Below, in pieces: positions 12,361-24,838 of a stretch of DNA of 64,000 nucleotides. Positions within the stretch are counted from its first letter, which is position 1. Every line of letters starts with the position of its first letter. The translations under genes and the position numbers were made by a program. Under the pieces are notes generated by a model that saw only the letters and a program-made list of their open reading frames with translations, ran no database searches and had not been told where the DNA came from. Origin of the DNA: Heterobasidion occidentale (lineage: Eukaryota; Basidiomycota; Agaricomycetes; Russulales; Bondarzewiaceae); assembly GCA_039111635.1 (NCBI GenBank), contig JBCAQO010000006.1, positions 1,240,001 through 1,304,000 of the forward strand, read 5' to 3'.

Positions 12361-14312
12361 ATGTCGTCCGCCCCGTCCACCTCGGCCGCCGCTTTAGCAC
12401 CCACAACCCGCTCCCGCACCCTTCTCTTCATATCCTACCGCGACTCGAGCGCCCGCTCCTCGCGCTTCGCGCGCACAGCCCATTACGACGACGCCCACGA
12501 CGAGCGCGAAGGCCTCATTGGCTCAGGCCCCGGCCACATCTCCCTTGACGTACAACTGCCCCCCAAATGGTACGTGTTCGCCGTTTCAGTCACCCGTCTC
12601 CAAATGAAATACACATGCACCCACAACCAACGCTGACGTCCGTCCCCGCCACGCACACGCAGGGTTGACCTCGCCGAGCAGGTCGAGGACATCCTCGCCG
12701 GGACACAGGCCAAAAGTGCGCACCGCCCGTCCCCTCTGCACTGACGCAGCCGTTGATTGCTGCGCCAGCTCTGTGGCTGAACCGACCCTCTCTTCTCTCT
12801 TGTCTGCACAGTGTCCGCGCTGGACCGCCTGCACGCGAAACACGTCCTACCCGGCTTCGCGGACCGGACCACGGAAGAGCGGGAGATCGAAGCCGCGACG
12901 TCCGAGATCACCAAAGTACCCGCTCCTTCCCCCGACCCCGACCCCGACCCCCGCTCACTCTCCTCCTCAGGACTTCCGCCACTGCCAGTCCCTCATCCAG
13001 CGCATCCTCTCCGACGCCGCCCATGCCTTCCCCCCGCCTCCCTCGACGCCCAGCGTCACCAGGCCCTCGCCGCGAAGAACGTCCAGCGCGGCCTCGCCGC
13101 AAAGGTCCAGGACCTCAGCGCCGCCTTTCGCAAGAAACAGCGCGTCTACATGGAGAGTGCGTCCCTGTGCCCTTGTCCTCGTGTTCCCTCCCTGTGCACT
13201 AGCCATCGTCGCTGATGTCACCCGCCCCGTGCACCAGAACTGCAGGGTCATGCGATCAAGAACCAGGACCTCCTCATCGCGTCGGGCGTCACCTCCCTTA
13301 AGGGCTCAGAAGGCCTCTCGGCCGTCGATGACGACGTCGAAGCGGCCGTAAGTCACCCCCCCTTTCCATCCTCACACGTCATATTTACATCCTCGCCCTC
13401 CCTCTTGCACGATCACATTCCCCCATCCGCCGTGCAACGCGGCGCCCAGTCCCGTACAGGCCAATACACGTCTCAGCAGCTTCTCGAGCCGGACCTCGAC
13501 CTGCACGCCCGCGACCGCGAGCTGACCGAGATTGCGAAGTCGATCGGCACCCTCGCAGAGCTGTTCAAGGACCTGTCGGCGCTCGTCATCGACCAGGGCA
13601 CCCTCCTCGACAGCGTCGAGTACAACATCGAGCAGACCGCCACCCACGTCAGCGAGGCCGCCAAAGAGCTCCAAGTCGCGACCCGGTACGTGCCCCTTCT
13701 TCCACACAGTCGCGACACGCGCACGCGCACATATACCGCACCCCTACTCCCCCTTGCACCCTCCTTCGCCTTCTTTTTCCCCACACTTCCCCACTCGCGT
13801 CGAGCGAATTCCCCATGCAGCGATTTCCCAATCGCGTCCACGCGCGCGTGTCCATCTCCCATCTTGCCCATCGCATCTCGATACTGATCAGCTTGGGAAC
13901 CATTCCTTTTCGTCCCCCTCCTTCCCATCTTTTCCCTCGCGCGTGCCCCCCCTCCCTTCTCCCACCCCCCTCCACGGCTCCCAGGTACCAGAAGAACACG
14001 GGCAAGCGGAAATGCATCTTCCTCCTCCTGCTCATCATCTTCGGCCTCGTCGTCGTCCTCATCTTCAAGCCCCGCAGCCACGGCGCCGTCGCCGCTCCCA
14101 CCGCTTCTCTCGCACCCACGCCTGCGCCCTCGGATCTGCCCTCCCCATCATCACCCTTCGAGCAGCAGCCGCCCCTGGCCCCGCGTGCCCGTCCGGGCCC
14201 ACACTCGAACTCTATCCTCGACGAGAACCTTAACTCTCCCGTCGCCCCCGCGCGCCACCGCCTTCCAGAAGCGCGCCACGGGCTTCGCGCGCGGCGACGG
14301 GCGCCGCGCTGA
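12361..14312 (+). CDS. TLG2: t-SNARE TLG2 (syntaxin-16 type), apparent 1-nt frameshift
   Basis: Seven exons: 12361-12569, 12663-12715, 12812-12915, 12971-13156, 13238-13347, 13450-13685 and 13985-14312. TLG2 is the Qa-SNARE of the trans-Golgi/early endosome. Features in order: the N-terminal TRSRTLLFISYRDS typical of Tlg2/syntaxin 16; the Habc region with DFRHCQSLIQRI and RGLAAKVQDLSAAFRKKQ; NQDLLIASG and KGSEG; a SNARE helix (ITEIAKSI-like to VEYNIEQT) with the zero-layer Gln in VIDQGTLLDSV; then a transmembrane helix (CIFLLLLIIFGLVVVLIF). A Pro/Ala/Arg-rich luminal tail of about 80 residues follows, as yeast Tlg2 also has a luminal tail. Within exon 4, at the C run near 13030, the frame must shift by one missing base; no intron explains it. 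With that base the protein would be 408 residues. Confidence 0.9.
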
Positions 14313-14500
14313 CCCGCCCGAGCCAGTGCCGGGGCCAGCGACAGGGCGACCTGCGCGCATCGCAGAGCTGGGATGGGCACGTGTCGGTGCGGGCGGCGCG
14401 CGTGTTTCTGCGTCCGCCCGGTATGATACACATGTTTTTTGCGGGGCGCGCTGGGGCGCCGGAATGCGTTCGCGCGTCGCGCTGCCGTGCGCTTCGTGAC

Positions 14501-14554
14501 CTGCCTACTACCTACCTACCTGCCTGCCTGCCTGCCTGCCTACCTGCCTGCCTA
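14501..14554. repeat. (CCTA/CCTG)n microsatellite
   Basis: CCTA copies passing into CCTG copies, about 190 bp after the TLG2 stop. Confidence 0.9.
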
Positions 14555-14712
14555 TGCACTTTCCTGCTGCATACCACATACCTATACATCACCCGCATCT
14601 GCATCTGCGTGCGTCATCTCGGGCGCTTGTTCTTACGCTTCTGAAGGAGGGACTTGACATATCGCGTGAATTCCGGTCGTGCTCGTCAGTTAGTGGTCAC
14701 GCTCCCCCGTCC

Positions 14713-14734
14713 AATCGAATCGAATCGAATCGAA
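14713..14734. repeat. (AATCG)n pentanucleotide repeat
   Basis: About four tandem AATCG units in intergenic DNA. Confidence 0.85.
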
Positions 14735-15464
14735 ATCGAAGCACGACGGCCGGCGATTGCGCTCATTCGCGCGAACTGAACAAAGTGAATTAACCTGAAC
14801 GTGGACAAGGCGATGGTTCGCCCCGCCCCGCCCGCCCCGCGGTGCGATGCGGCTAATAGGGCTGTCGAGGAAGTAGGAGCTGGAGCGGACGCCCGTCGGA
14901 GGCGGTGGCAATTGGCGCCACAGCCCATGTCGGACTCCAAGACTCGTGTGCCCACTAACGTGCTTCGGGATGGGCTTGGTTCCGCTCATGGGTTCGGTGG
15001 GCGGTCACGAGGCGGCAGCGCGCAGGGAAGGAAGGAAGGAGCGCACGCCTGCTGGAGTCTACTAGGATTTTCGAGGGGCCGGTGAGCGTGGCGCCCCTCA
15101 AGAGACGATTGCGTCAAGGGGATCCACGCAGCGGCACGATGCTCGAGGTCGGTCGACGTCACCACCGGACGCCCTGACAAGGCGCACGCATTGTAACACC
15201 GACGAACGCCCGTCCGTCGAAGGAGAACTACGAGCGTGTATCACGCTCACACTCGGTCGTGGGGTGTTCAGTTCTAGATCGATTATGTTTTTTGGTCTGC
15301 TACATACGGTGTACAATACCTGCTAACAGCTAACAGCTCTTCTCGTCCACGTTCGGCCACACTCGACCACGGCACGCAATGGCGTCCCACTCTGTGCTTC
15401 GAGGATCCGCGAGGATAAACCTCGGGAGCTCGGGACGGAAGGGATTCGCTTGGTGACGTCGGGA

Positions 15465-17858
15465 TCACTGCTGCCCGTCAGGCTTGAGTGAGCTCCGGCC
15501 GGCCCGCAGGATTTCGTCCGTCGACAGCAGGTTGACGGCGATAACAGAACTGTATACAAATACGCGTAGACGGGTCAGCACGATGGTAACGCGGCGGTAA
15601 CATGGAAACAAAAGGAAAGGAACCCGCTGGAACGTGTGTAGAAAGGCTAAACGAGATGAAAAGGTTACGGGATGGATGAACAAAGCAACGAGGTACAGGA
15701 GACTCGGAGGCGTGGACCGGATGGACGGAATAGGCAATTGCAACGTTTGACGGGGCCGGATGACGGAATCGACAAATCCGGAGAAGGTGCAAAGGTGAAA
15801 CAAAGTGAGGAGCGACGCACCAAGAGTGCAGCATCTGACGCTTGACCCTATAGTTGTCCCAGATGCCCTCCACCGTCGGATCAAAGGGCTCGCCGGACTG
15901 GAGATCGATGCCCACCGTGTTGCCCTCCGCTTGTTCGTCCTACGACAGCATGTGCGTCAGTCTTCATCGATAACGCTAGCGCGAAGCGTGGACCCCCGCC
16001 CTCCGCCCGCGAATGAGGTGATCGCGACGCGGACGCAGGTGGAAACGTACCTGGAGTGCGACGACGACGTCCTGGACGTCGAATCCGCCGTTCTGTGCCA
16101 GCGTCTTGGGGATGACGAGCAGCGCATCCGCGTACGCCTGCACGCCCATCTTCGCGCGGCCCTTGGCGGCCTTCTTTGCGTTCGCAACGAGGTGCGCAGA
16201 GCATGCGACCTCAAACGCGCCTGCGCCGGGCACGAGTGCCTCATCCTCGATCGCGTTCTTCACGGCCCGCAGCCCGTCCCGAAGCGCGTCCTGAATCTGC
16301 TGGATCGTGTGCGCGTTCGGACCCTTGATGAGCAACGTCGCGCTCCGCGGGTGCGCACTTCGTCCACAAAGGTAAACTTGTCCTCGCCCAGGGTCTGCTC
16401 GTACACGAGGCCGGCCCATCCGAGCACATCTGGCGTCAGCTCGTCCACCGAGTTTTGTGCGATTCCTCCACAGACTAGTTGCAGCCTATGGATACGATCA
16501 ACTGGTGTTTTTCTGATTGACGCAAGCCAGGACACGAAAGCGCATTACCTTTCCATATTCCGTCGCTTAGCACGACGGAGGGCCAGGATGCCGTGTTTCG
16601 CAAGGATGTCGAGACTGAGTGGATCGATACCCTTTTGGTTGATGACAACGAAACCCTTCCTCTTCTCCTTCGAGTCGACGGCCTGGTCACAAACAAGGTT
16701 CTTGAGCTCAACGATCTTCTTGACCTTCTCGTCAGTGAAACGCCGTTCTGACTCTACGAGCTTTTCCCGTTGTTCAGCCGACGAGTAAAAGAAGCCCGAG
16801 TTGACCTCCCTGAGGTGATGTCAGCGTGTCTGTTGGGATCAGTATTCGGAAATGAAATGCGTACGTCTTTTCATACTCCAAGCTGACGTTCAGCGTCAGA
16901 ATAAAGGCATTCTCGACGCGTTTCGGCATGTCTGGATGTCTGGCGCCGTGGTCGAGCACCAGGCCTCGGATAAGCTGAGTCTCCGATGCCGTTCGGTGCT
17001 GCATTTTCATGATCTCCACCATGTGTAGGTCAATGGGCTCTCGCCATTGATCCTTCGCATCTGCCGTAAACTCATTAAATCGGTGCACACATAATAGCGT
17101 TGACTCTTGGCTTTACCCTTTTGTGGAGCAGCTGGCCGAATTGTAAGCACAGCATCCACGACTGATGCAGCAAGCTGCTTGGCCAGAGATACGTGAAGCT
17201 TCGTTGCAAGAGAGGTGTTGGCGACATTGATCAATGTAGCGCGGTCTAGATTTATTGGCCGCTTGAACGTGTCCAAAAACTGTATTGGATTCCAGACCCC
17301 ATCGGTTTGAAAGAGAAAATTTTCAGTTTCACGTACAGATATGAAACAAATCGAAGACTCACGGCGAGAGCAGCTTTTTTGGCTTGGTCAAAGCCCTCAC
17401 CAATAACCGACGGATGTACGCCCTCGGAGATGAAGCGATCTGCCTGCTTCAACAACTCCCCGACCAACAGTACCACTGACGTTGTGCCATCTCCAACCTG
17501 ATCGTCCTGCGCTACTGCGGTCCGTGCAATCATCGCCGCCGTCGGGTTCTGAATCTGCATCTCGGACAAAAGCACCTTGCCATCCTTGGTAATTTTGATC
17601 ATCCCTGCACCATCTACGAGCATTTTAAGCGTCCCTCTTGGACCTAGCGACACGTCAGCTGAAGAATTCTACAAGCAAACATCACCACAAAGCGCACCTA
17701 GATTGCCTTTGACGACGTTCGCGAGACCCATGGCTCCCGTCGTGTTGACCTACATACGTCAGGATTGCAAGACAGTGTGATGTGTAAGGTCTTACCTGCA
17801 AGGCCGCGGCACGACGGACGCTCTCCGCCTTGGGGTTGATGAGTTCGATGCTCGACAT
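15465..17858 (-). CDS. CCT6: Chaperonin CCT6 (zeta subunit), apparent 1-nt frameshift
   Basis: Nine exons on the minus strand: 17858-17796, 17749-17698, 17643-17363, 17279-17117, 17060-16865, 16809-16549, 16485-16051, 15939-15821 and 15549-15465. The product is the zeta subunit of the cytosolic TRiC/CCT ring, which folds actin, tubulin and WD40 proteins using ATP. Diagnostic segments: the start [31 protein letters not shown], the ATP-site motif [25 protein letters not shown] (a CCT6 signature), [23 protein letters not shown] and [12 protein letters not shown]. Exon 7 carries a one-base gap around 16360: FVDEVR is in one frame and [12 protein letters not shown] in the next. With one base more the protein would be 551 residues, normal for the family. 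The last intron (271 nt) is several times longer than the others. Confidence 0.93.
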
Positions 17859-18140
17859 ATTGCCGAGAATTGGGTATGAGATCGCAAAGGGAGCACTGCG
17901 AGCTCTGCAAGGCAGCGATTCACGTAAATCGTGTCACGTGAGACCGTGAGAAGTATGTAGCGTCACAGCAAGTTCAAAAATCAGTCGAGCAAAGTCATCA
18001 GTTGCTCTGAAGTCCGCACAGGATGTGCATATAGATGTATCGATGACATGTAAGTATGCGACAAGACGATCAGTTGCCCGTATAGAAACTAGAGCTTCAT
18101 GCAAAAGGCATAGAGAACGCAGGTTCGCATTCACTCTACT

Positions 18141-21100
18141 TCAACGCCTTGACCGTGGCAGCCCCAAGAGACCAGAACTCCTCCTCGGTCTAGTGCCGGC
18201 CCCAGCCCGTCTATTCTTCGGGATGTGCGATTGCTGTGCATCGGAGTCTGATCCAGTGTCTGAGCTTTCATCGTCCTCTTCATCACCGTCAGAATCTACC
18301 GACGGTTTGGTCGGGGTCGATGGCGGGGGATGCAATGGATTGGGGCTAGGCGATGAGAACAGCATGTCCTGACTTGCCAATTGTGTCAGACGACGGTATG
18401 GTGCTGCAGCAGGTTTCCTCGCCACGGCCTTTTGCTTCCATCTAGGAGGAGCATCGCCTTCGACGTCAGAACCCGACACCGCAGACTGTGCAGGTAACCT
18501 TTGGTTGTGCAAAGGGCGAACAGCAGTCGGGAATTGACTGCTGCCGGGGAAAAAAAGCGGCGTCATGGGTACATCCTGACTCGTGTCTTGAGCGGACTCG
18601 GGCGGCGCTTCAGGGAATGGCGGCAAATGTTGCATAGGGTGATTAGGAGTGTGAGCTATTCGGTCTAGCTCCGCCGGGCTGCTGGTCCTGAGCTCATCGA
18701 GGATTGACTCTGAAGCTGGAACAGGGGATGAGGGTGCGGGAAGAGACGTCCATTTGACCAGCGAAGCCTGTACGTTGGGACCTGGAAGGTGTGGCCCTGG
18801 TGTCTCAACTGAGATATGAGGGGCATTGGAAGAAAGATGCGCAGTGGAAACTGCTGAAGCACTAGGATGTGCAGATGCAGATGAAGAAACAGAGCCTTGG
18901 TGCTTTCCGTTTATTTTTTCACGATCGATGCGTGCCTTCTCCTGCCGAAGCCTTGCCTTTTCTTGTTTCTCCCCCTCGCGCTCCCTAGCTTTCTCCTCTT
19001 TCTGCCGTGCCTTCTCTGCTTGCTTTTCCTGGCGAATGCGCGCTTTCTCGAGCTTCTCGGCTTCTCTGGCAGCAGCTTTACGTGCCTTTTCTTCCTCTCT
19101 GCGCGCTTTCTCCTCCGCGGTCAACCGATTGCGGCGTGAAGGCGCAGGGGGAGCGACCGGTTCTGGCTCAGGATCTTGTACGACATCTGAGTCAGGGTCA
19201 GGAGTGGGTGTATCCCGCTGGCGACTTGCCAACCGACCCGATCGGCGGGTAGTATGATTGTTGGAATCCATGGCAAGCGTTGTCGGTAAGGCGAGAACTG
19301 GAAGAAGATCCTCAGACGTTACAAGCTTCCCGTTTCGATCCCTCATGCGTTTGGCCGTACCGGGCTGAGGAGTGTTGTGCGGTGACAAGGTGCGAGGCGG
19401 CGTATGCTCCGTTTCAATGGGATCTGATTCAATGCGTGGTTGAACAGCCTCTTGCGATTCCGACTCCTCATCAGAATCGATGCTTTCTACTTCATCATTC
19501 ATGCTCGGTTGCGCAGAAATCTGAGTAGGAGCACCATTGGTCCTAGATTGGCGCCTAGATGTAACATTCGCTACAGCAGATGGATGGGTTGAAGAGCCAA
19601 TCTCGCTTCCCGTCATCTTGATAGAGAGTTCAGGCGAACCGTGCTGTGGAGCATTCTGAGATGGTGAGGGAGATGGTGAAAGCGCTTTGGATGCTTCGGT
19701 GTTAATGACTGTGGCATCTGTCTCAGGAGATGAAGGACGTTTGTCATCTTCGCGATCCACGCCAGCTACCTCTTGATTGGCCTGGGTTCCTATCTTTTTC
19801 GATGATGATAGCTCTATTTCCTCGAGGGATGGCGGAACTTCGTGAATAGATTGAACTTCAGCTTCGGAGTTATCTTGAGGCTGCAGAGAATGTAAGGTTT
19901 CATGCAGCTCTAGACTCTCAGAGCCTCTGTTGAACTCGGTGGAGAGACCAAGGGGCTGTAGTCATATGATATCAGAACCGTGTGACAATTATCCAGAGAG
20001 ATACCCACTGAGTCCGCATGCGGTAGCTCTTGGGGACCATCCATGAAAATGTGGACAGAATCGTCAATATCCTTACCATCGACGCCTATGCTCGCATTGG
20101 GAGACAAAGATCGGTTCCTATTAGACTTTTTCGACAATCGACGAAAAGCACGCTCATCTGCGTCTTCGTCCTCCTCGGAAGCAGGTATTTCCTTCTCTGA
20201 ATCACTATGTTCTGTGTCGCTGCTGGAAGGTATCTCATCCAAAATGCTCCGTCTGGGACCAGTCCGAGCAGGCCCACGCATGATAGCTTCTAACTGTTCC
20301 TCGTACTGAGAGGGATCCATGCTAGAGGCCATGTCTTGTGAGGACATAGTGGAAGGCACAAGTAAATCTCTCTTCCGAGAACCTTTCTCGTCGCCTTCTC
20401 TATCGTTCGCCTCCTCGTCTTCGTCAGAACTAGAACTATCATTGCTGCTTCCTTCATCGGGTGTCTCGACTGTCACCTCGGAAATAGTCGATCCTGCAGG
20501 CATAGTTGGCGCCACGACGGAGCGTGGACCACGAGCCCATTCGTCGACAGCGGCTGCAGTCAAAGACTCGTCACGAGTGACGACGCCAAAAGACGTGGTA
20601 GTAGTACCTTGACTAGCCTGGGAACGCTGTGGTTCTCGGTTGTCCACTAAGAGGTCCTCTGAAAGCACGGGTTTCGAGGGCGCCACGCCCTCTGGGTAAG
20701 AATCCTTTCCCTGCTTCTCAGCAGCAGCTGACGATGGCGACTGCATCGTTTTCGACGATGTCGCGTGATCTGGGATGTGGTAGTTGCTCTGCTTCGCATG
20801 AACAAGTGCCTCCGATGGGGCGCCTTCGATGGATGTACCAGGACCAGAAAGGATAGAAGAGTCCTCAGGTTCAAGGTCACGAGGTCCCCAAGATGTGCTT
20901 AATCGAGACTTGCTGAGCTTCTCCTTCAAGCGTGGCTTAGGCTTCAGGGGTATCGAGGCTGAAGAAGTACCGGGAATATCAGTGGAGGCAGGTGTCGAGG
21001 ACGGTGGCGTGTTCGACCCCGCAGCGGCGAGCGTTGTGTCGACAGCCGCACGGAAGTCACGCTCGAAAGCATCGCGCTCAGCTTGAGTCATTTCACGATG

Positions 21101-23296
21101 CTCTTTCTTCTTCTTAGACTTCACAGATGATCCTAAATTGTGTCAGCCTTGTTGAACGAGAACTCTAAACAGAGATACTTACCCTTGCGGCCATGGTCCG
21201 CGGATATATCTGGCGATACATCTGTAGCCAGCGCAGACAAAGCTTGTTCTATATAAAATGGTCAACTACAGTGACGTAGCAAATGAAATATCACAGTCAC
21301 CAGAAGAAGCAACAGTTTGCGCTGTATCCGCGTTGCCTAGTAGCGTGGCAGTTTCAATGAAGTCATCTCTTCAACACGCTTTACTGCGCTTACTTGGATT
21401 GGACTCAGACAATTTGGACATCATGAGGACATCGGATTGAGGCTCTTCTGATACATCCTTTGATTTTTGCCGCTGCCTCTTTTCTGCCATTAACCAAAAT
21501 ATGAGGAACATATGATAGCTTGGACAAGACGAAGACCGCACTAGTTCCGTTTGCAGAGACTGCTAGGTTTGTTGATGGTGCAGTTGATGATGCAATTGAA
21601 GCTAAAGATCGTGAACAAATTGTGATTCAACCCATCAGAAGTATTCACCTTGTATTGCTAGCGTAGAAGCTTCCTGACTAGAGCTCGGATTGTCGACTTC
21701 ATTTTTCTTCTTCGACTTTTTCAGCAGAGTCCCGTGGGGAGATGGAGCACTGGTAGCCATAGAGGGCAGAATGTGACCTGAGGACGCAGACATCGTTGTT
21801 CCCTTCGGTGACTTCTCAACAACCGAATCTCTTGGAGGGGCTGGCCGAACAACCGATGGTGAGGGAGAGCGACCACTTGCATCAGATAATGCCGCAAGTA
21901 GTCCACTGCTCTTTCGTTTCGCTTTTTTCCCCTTACGTTCTCTTGAAGCGTCTCGTTGAGATGATTCGCCAATAGCTGGAAGTGATGGCTCAACTGGTAA
22001 GGAATCGGATCGTTTCCTCTTTTTTGAGGGTTTCGAGGCCTTGGCTTTTGAAGCCTCGGAAGGAAGTGAGGACACTGCATTCAGAGAGGGCTGTAACCGA
22101 TTCACGGTCATCACCTCTTTGCGCTGGTCGCGCGAAGGCACAAAGGAATGTAAATGGACAGAATCTGATAAGCCCGTGACTTTGTCTTTCACTTCGATCG
22201 AGCCAACTCCGGATGGTGTCGGTTCTTTGGTTGCAAAATCGGCATGCCCATCGGATCTTGACCTTTTCCTGGATAATTTCGGGGGTTGAATCGACGGAGA
22301 TGGAGAAACTTCATGAACGGAAGAAGAAATTGGAGCGTCAGAGGAGACAATAGTCGGTCTCGATGCTAGGGGTGTGGAGGGTGATGGCGTTCCAGCCGCA
22401 AAAGCTTTAGACATATGAGAGTTGGATTTTGGCTTGGACTTTTTCGGCTTTTCGATCGAAGGGGATGGAGAAGCTTCATGACTAGAAGAAGGAAGGGAAG
22501 TATCAGAGGGGACCTTGGCTTGTTTTGATATCAAAGCCTTCGATGTCATATCCTCCAAGCGAGAACCATTGCTGAAAGCACTAGATCGATCTGGAGAAGT
22601 GGATGACTCGTCGAACATAACCTTCCTCCTTTTCCTAGTGGGCGAAGACTCGTTTGATCGCATGTCGTGGCTAACGTTCAGCGTAGTTGTTTTGGAATGA
22701 GGTTTCGTTGCCTGCTGAGAAGGAGGTTTGGCCGAAGCGACAGTCAATCGCTGCTCCTCCATCTTGCGCTTCTTTCTTTTCTTCTTTTCCTGAAGAGAGT
22801 GTGAAGAACGACATCGTAGGATGGAGGGGACAACTTACGGGCGACTTAGCACTAATTCCCTGCAGTTCGTTGGAAGGTCCCAGCTGACGTGCATGCCCTC
22901 CGTCTGCATCCACAAGAACATCCACATGAGAGGTAACATGGGCGAAAGCACGAAACGCGTCGAAGTCGTCATCTGGTACCTTTGAGTTCTAGCATCGACG
23001 TGGGAGACGCGACCGCACGCACCATCCTCTAAATCAATCCTTTTGTTTTCACGTAGTTGGGCGAGGGTGATGACAGCATCCGTGTCAAGTCCAAGCTTCC
23101 TCCTGACAACATTCTTAGTTTCCTCCAAAGATTTCTCTGCAGACGGTGAGTGGAGTATAAGAAGCAGGACACGGTAAAGTGTTCGTGCACATGTACCTTT
23201 GAATAGACGATCGAATGTTCTACTCGATGCATGGTAGGTAACTCTCGGAGGCTCGATCTCCCTTTTCTTTAGCTTGCTAGAGAGTTTCTCATCCAT
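18141..23296 (-). CDS. 1539-aa Ser/Lys-rich, probably nuclear protein (Net1/Dnt1-like N-terminus?)
   Basis: Nine exons on the minus strand (23296-23197, 23136-23023, 22972-22839, 22789-21649, 21483-21394, 21336-21301, 21248-21183, 21132-20009, 19955-18141) join in consistent phase into 1539 residues. Residues 1-115 look folded and ubiquitin-like (RTFDRLFK, KNVVRRKLGLDTD, IDLEDDDDFDAF), recalling the Dnt1/Net1 N-terminal domain of Cdc14-binding nucleolar proteins; this is a tentative match. The rest is low in complexity: repeated SSSHEASPSPS-type units each followed by KKSKPKS/RKRSRS basic patches, acidic Ser/Asp/Glu tracts, and an uninterrupted charged helix of about 75 residues built on EKARxxEEK/RQEKARxx, which may be a single alpha-helix. 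An in-frame ATG at 23380 would add 28 residues. Many Ser-Pro sites suggest kinase control. Confidence 0.65.
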
Positions 23297-23425
23297 TGAT
23301 GAGGTTGGGAGAAGGTCGCCGTCGCGCCTGGCGGAAGAAACTGGAAGAAGCAAGCTAAGCGGTAAATCTTCGAACGCCACAACTCGACCAAACTCCTTCC
23401 TCTTCCGAACGCATCATCTGCTACC

Positions 23426-23796
23426 ATGGCTGGCCCCACCGGTATATATCTTGCAGACACTCGGTGATATTCATGTCTATCTAATCGTCATTCGACCACG
23501 CAGGCTCTGGATTCCACCCTCACCTCCCTGGCTTCAAACACAAGTTCCTCGCCAAAGCGCTTGGCGCATCAATGTGGTTCTTCATCTTCTATCGTGCAAG
23601 GTTCGTCCCCACGGCTGTTCAATGCCCACTCCTGATGCCAATCGTGAATATAGGCAAGATGGAGCGAAACTATTGGTGTGTACTTTGTTGACGTGTTTTC
23701 GCTCGCTGACGTTAACGGCATATGTAGGGTTTGAGGCACCCATGGGAAGGCCATGGTCATAGTCATGAGCATCATACAGAAGAGGCACATCATTAG
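23426..23796 (+). CDS. Mitochondrial complex I accessory subunit, NDUFB2-like
   Basis: Four small exons (23426-23441, 23504-23600, 23654-23675, 23728-23796) encode 67 residues. The core FKHKFLAKALGASMWFF, then FYRARQDGAKLLGLRHPWEG, matches the fungal counterpart of NDUFB2, a single-pass accessory subunit of the membrane arm of NADH:ubiquinone oxidoreductase in the inner mitochondrial membrane. The C-terminus is His-rich (HGHSHEHH). The gene is divergent from the large minus-strand gene, with at most 130 bp between the start codons, so the two probably share a promoter. No cleavable presequence is obvious, as is usual for this subunit in fungi. Confidence 0.85.
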
Positions 23797-24838
23797 TTCT
23801 CCTACAGTCGTAGGCAATTGGCGTCAACTATGCAGTCATTCAGTCACTCAATTTGTCGGGGTTCTAATGCAGTCAGCTCACAGTGAGTCCTGCTACGATG
23901 ATGCCTGTAATTCCTTCAACCTGTTCAATGCTGGTATTTTTATCTAGTCGTTCAATGTATCACACGAACGCGGGGATTTCTTGCGGTACTTATTTGAGAT
24001 CAGACTCAAGTAATCTAAAGACTCTTTGGACTTATATTTTGACTTGCAACTATTTCGCATGCAGTGGACCGGCAGTGACCGACCTGGGCCTAAGTGAGCA
24101 AGAGTTCAGAAAACTGATATTCGCTTCATCTTGCTTTAGGGCCTGTGTATCGTCATCTTCTCACTAGCAGATCATTTCTCTGTACTTGTCCATATGCCGC
24201 CCTATTTTCTACAATGCGAGCGTCCCAAATCTGGAACAAAGTCATAGCGCTTGGGCGAATAGTATCACCGGAACTGTATTCTAATATTTTATCCAATCAC
24301 TAGGTTCCTGAAGCGCCCATCCTCGTGGCTATTGTCTTACGGTCTTCACCGTGCACGTTGTTTTACCGCCCTCCCCACTTTGTTGAACATGACGGATTCG
24401 AATCCTGGATTGCAATATCAGGAGATCTGGATATTAGCGCTCACAAGATACAAGCGAGACACCAAGCGCAACTATCTTCAAGGAGGGCTGGAGCAGACGC
24501 CCCCGATGCTCTTCTCGTAATCATCGAAAAGGAGCAGGAACAATTTGAGGAATATCGGAAGAAGGGGGAAAGGGTCAGAAACGCTACCAGCTCTCAACAC
24601 GTTTTCAGAGATGGTGGGGGAGGGTCTAGCGACGGTGCGCATTACATCTACTACGCGGAATACATCTACTCGATCGGAAGGATCACTAGGCTCACCCACC
24701 AGCGAAAGCGTTACTTGTCGCCATTTGTGTATTGCTCCATGTATGTTTTATCACAACCAGTAGAAGACGAAGTCCATGGGCTTATCGATCTTAGGCTGTG
24801 AAGTATGTCAGTGCGAACTATGATATGGTCATCTAGAT
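23797..24838. other. Intergenic, nothing recognised
   Basis: No supported gene. The segment from about 24.3 to 24.8 kb is open on the plus strand and might be the eroded N-terminus of the NACHT-ankyrin relic that follows, but I cannot align it to any motif. Confidence 0.35.

Larger units (their letters stand above)
14313..15464. other. Convergent intergenic region, no gene supported
   Basis: Lies between the 3' ends of TLG2 and CCT6. It holds two microsatellites and no recognisable reading frame. Confidence 0.5.

Noticed and set aside
12971..13156. An intron to explain the TLG2 frame change
   Set aside because: The few GT sites would remove the conserved LIQRI helix or give an intron under 20 nt; none restores phase.
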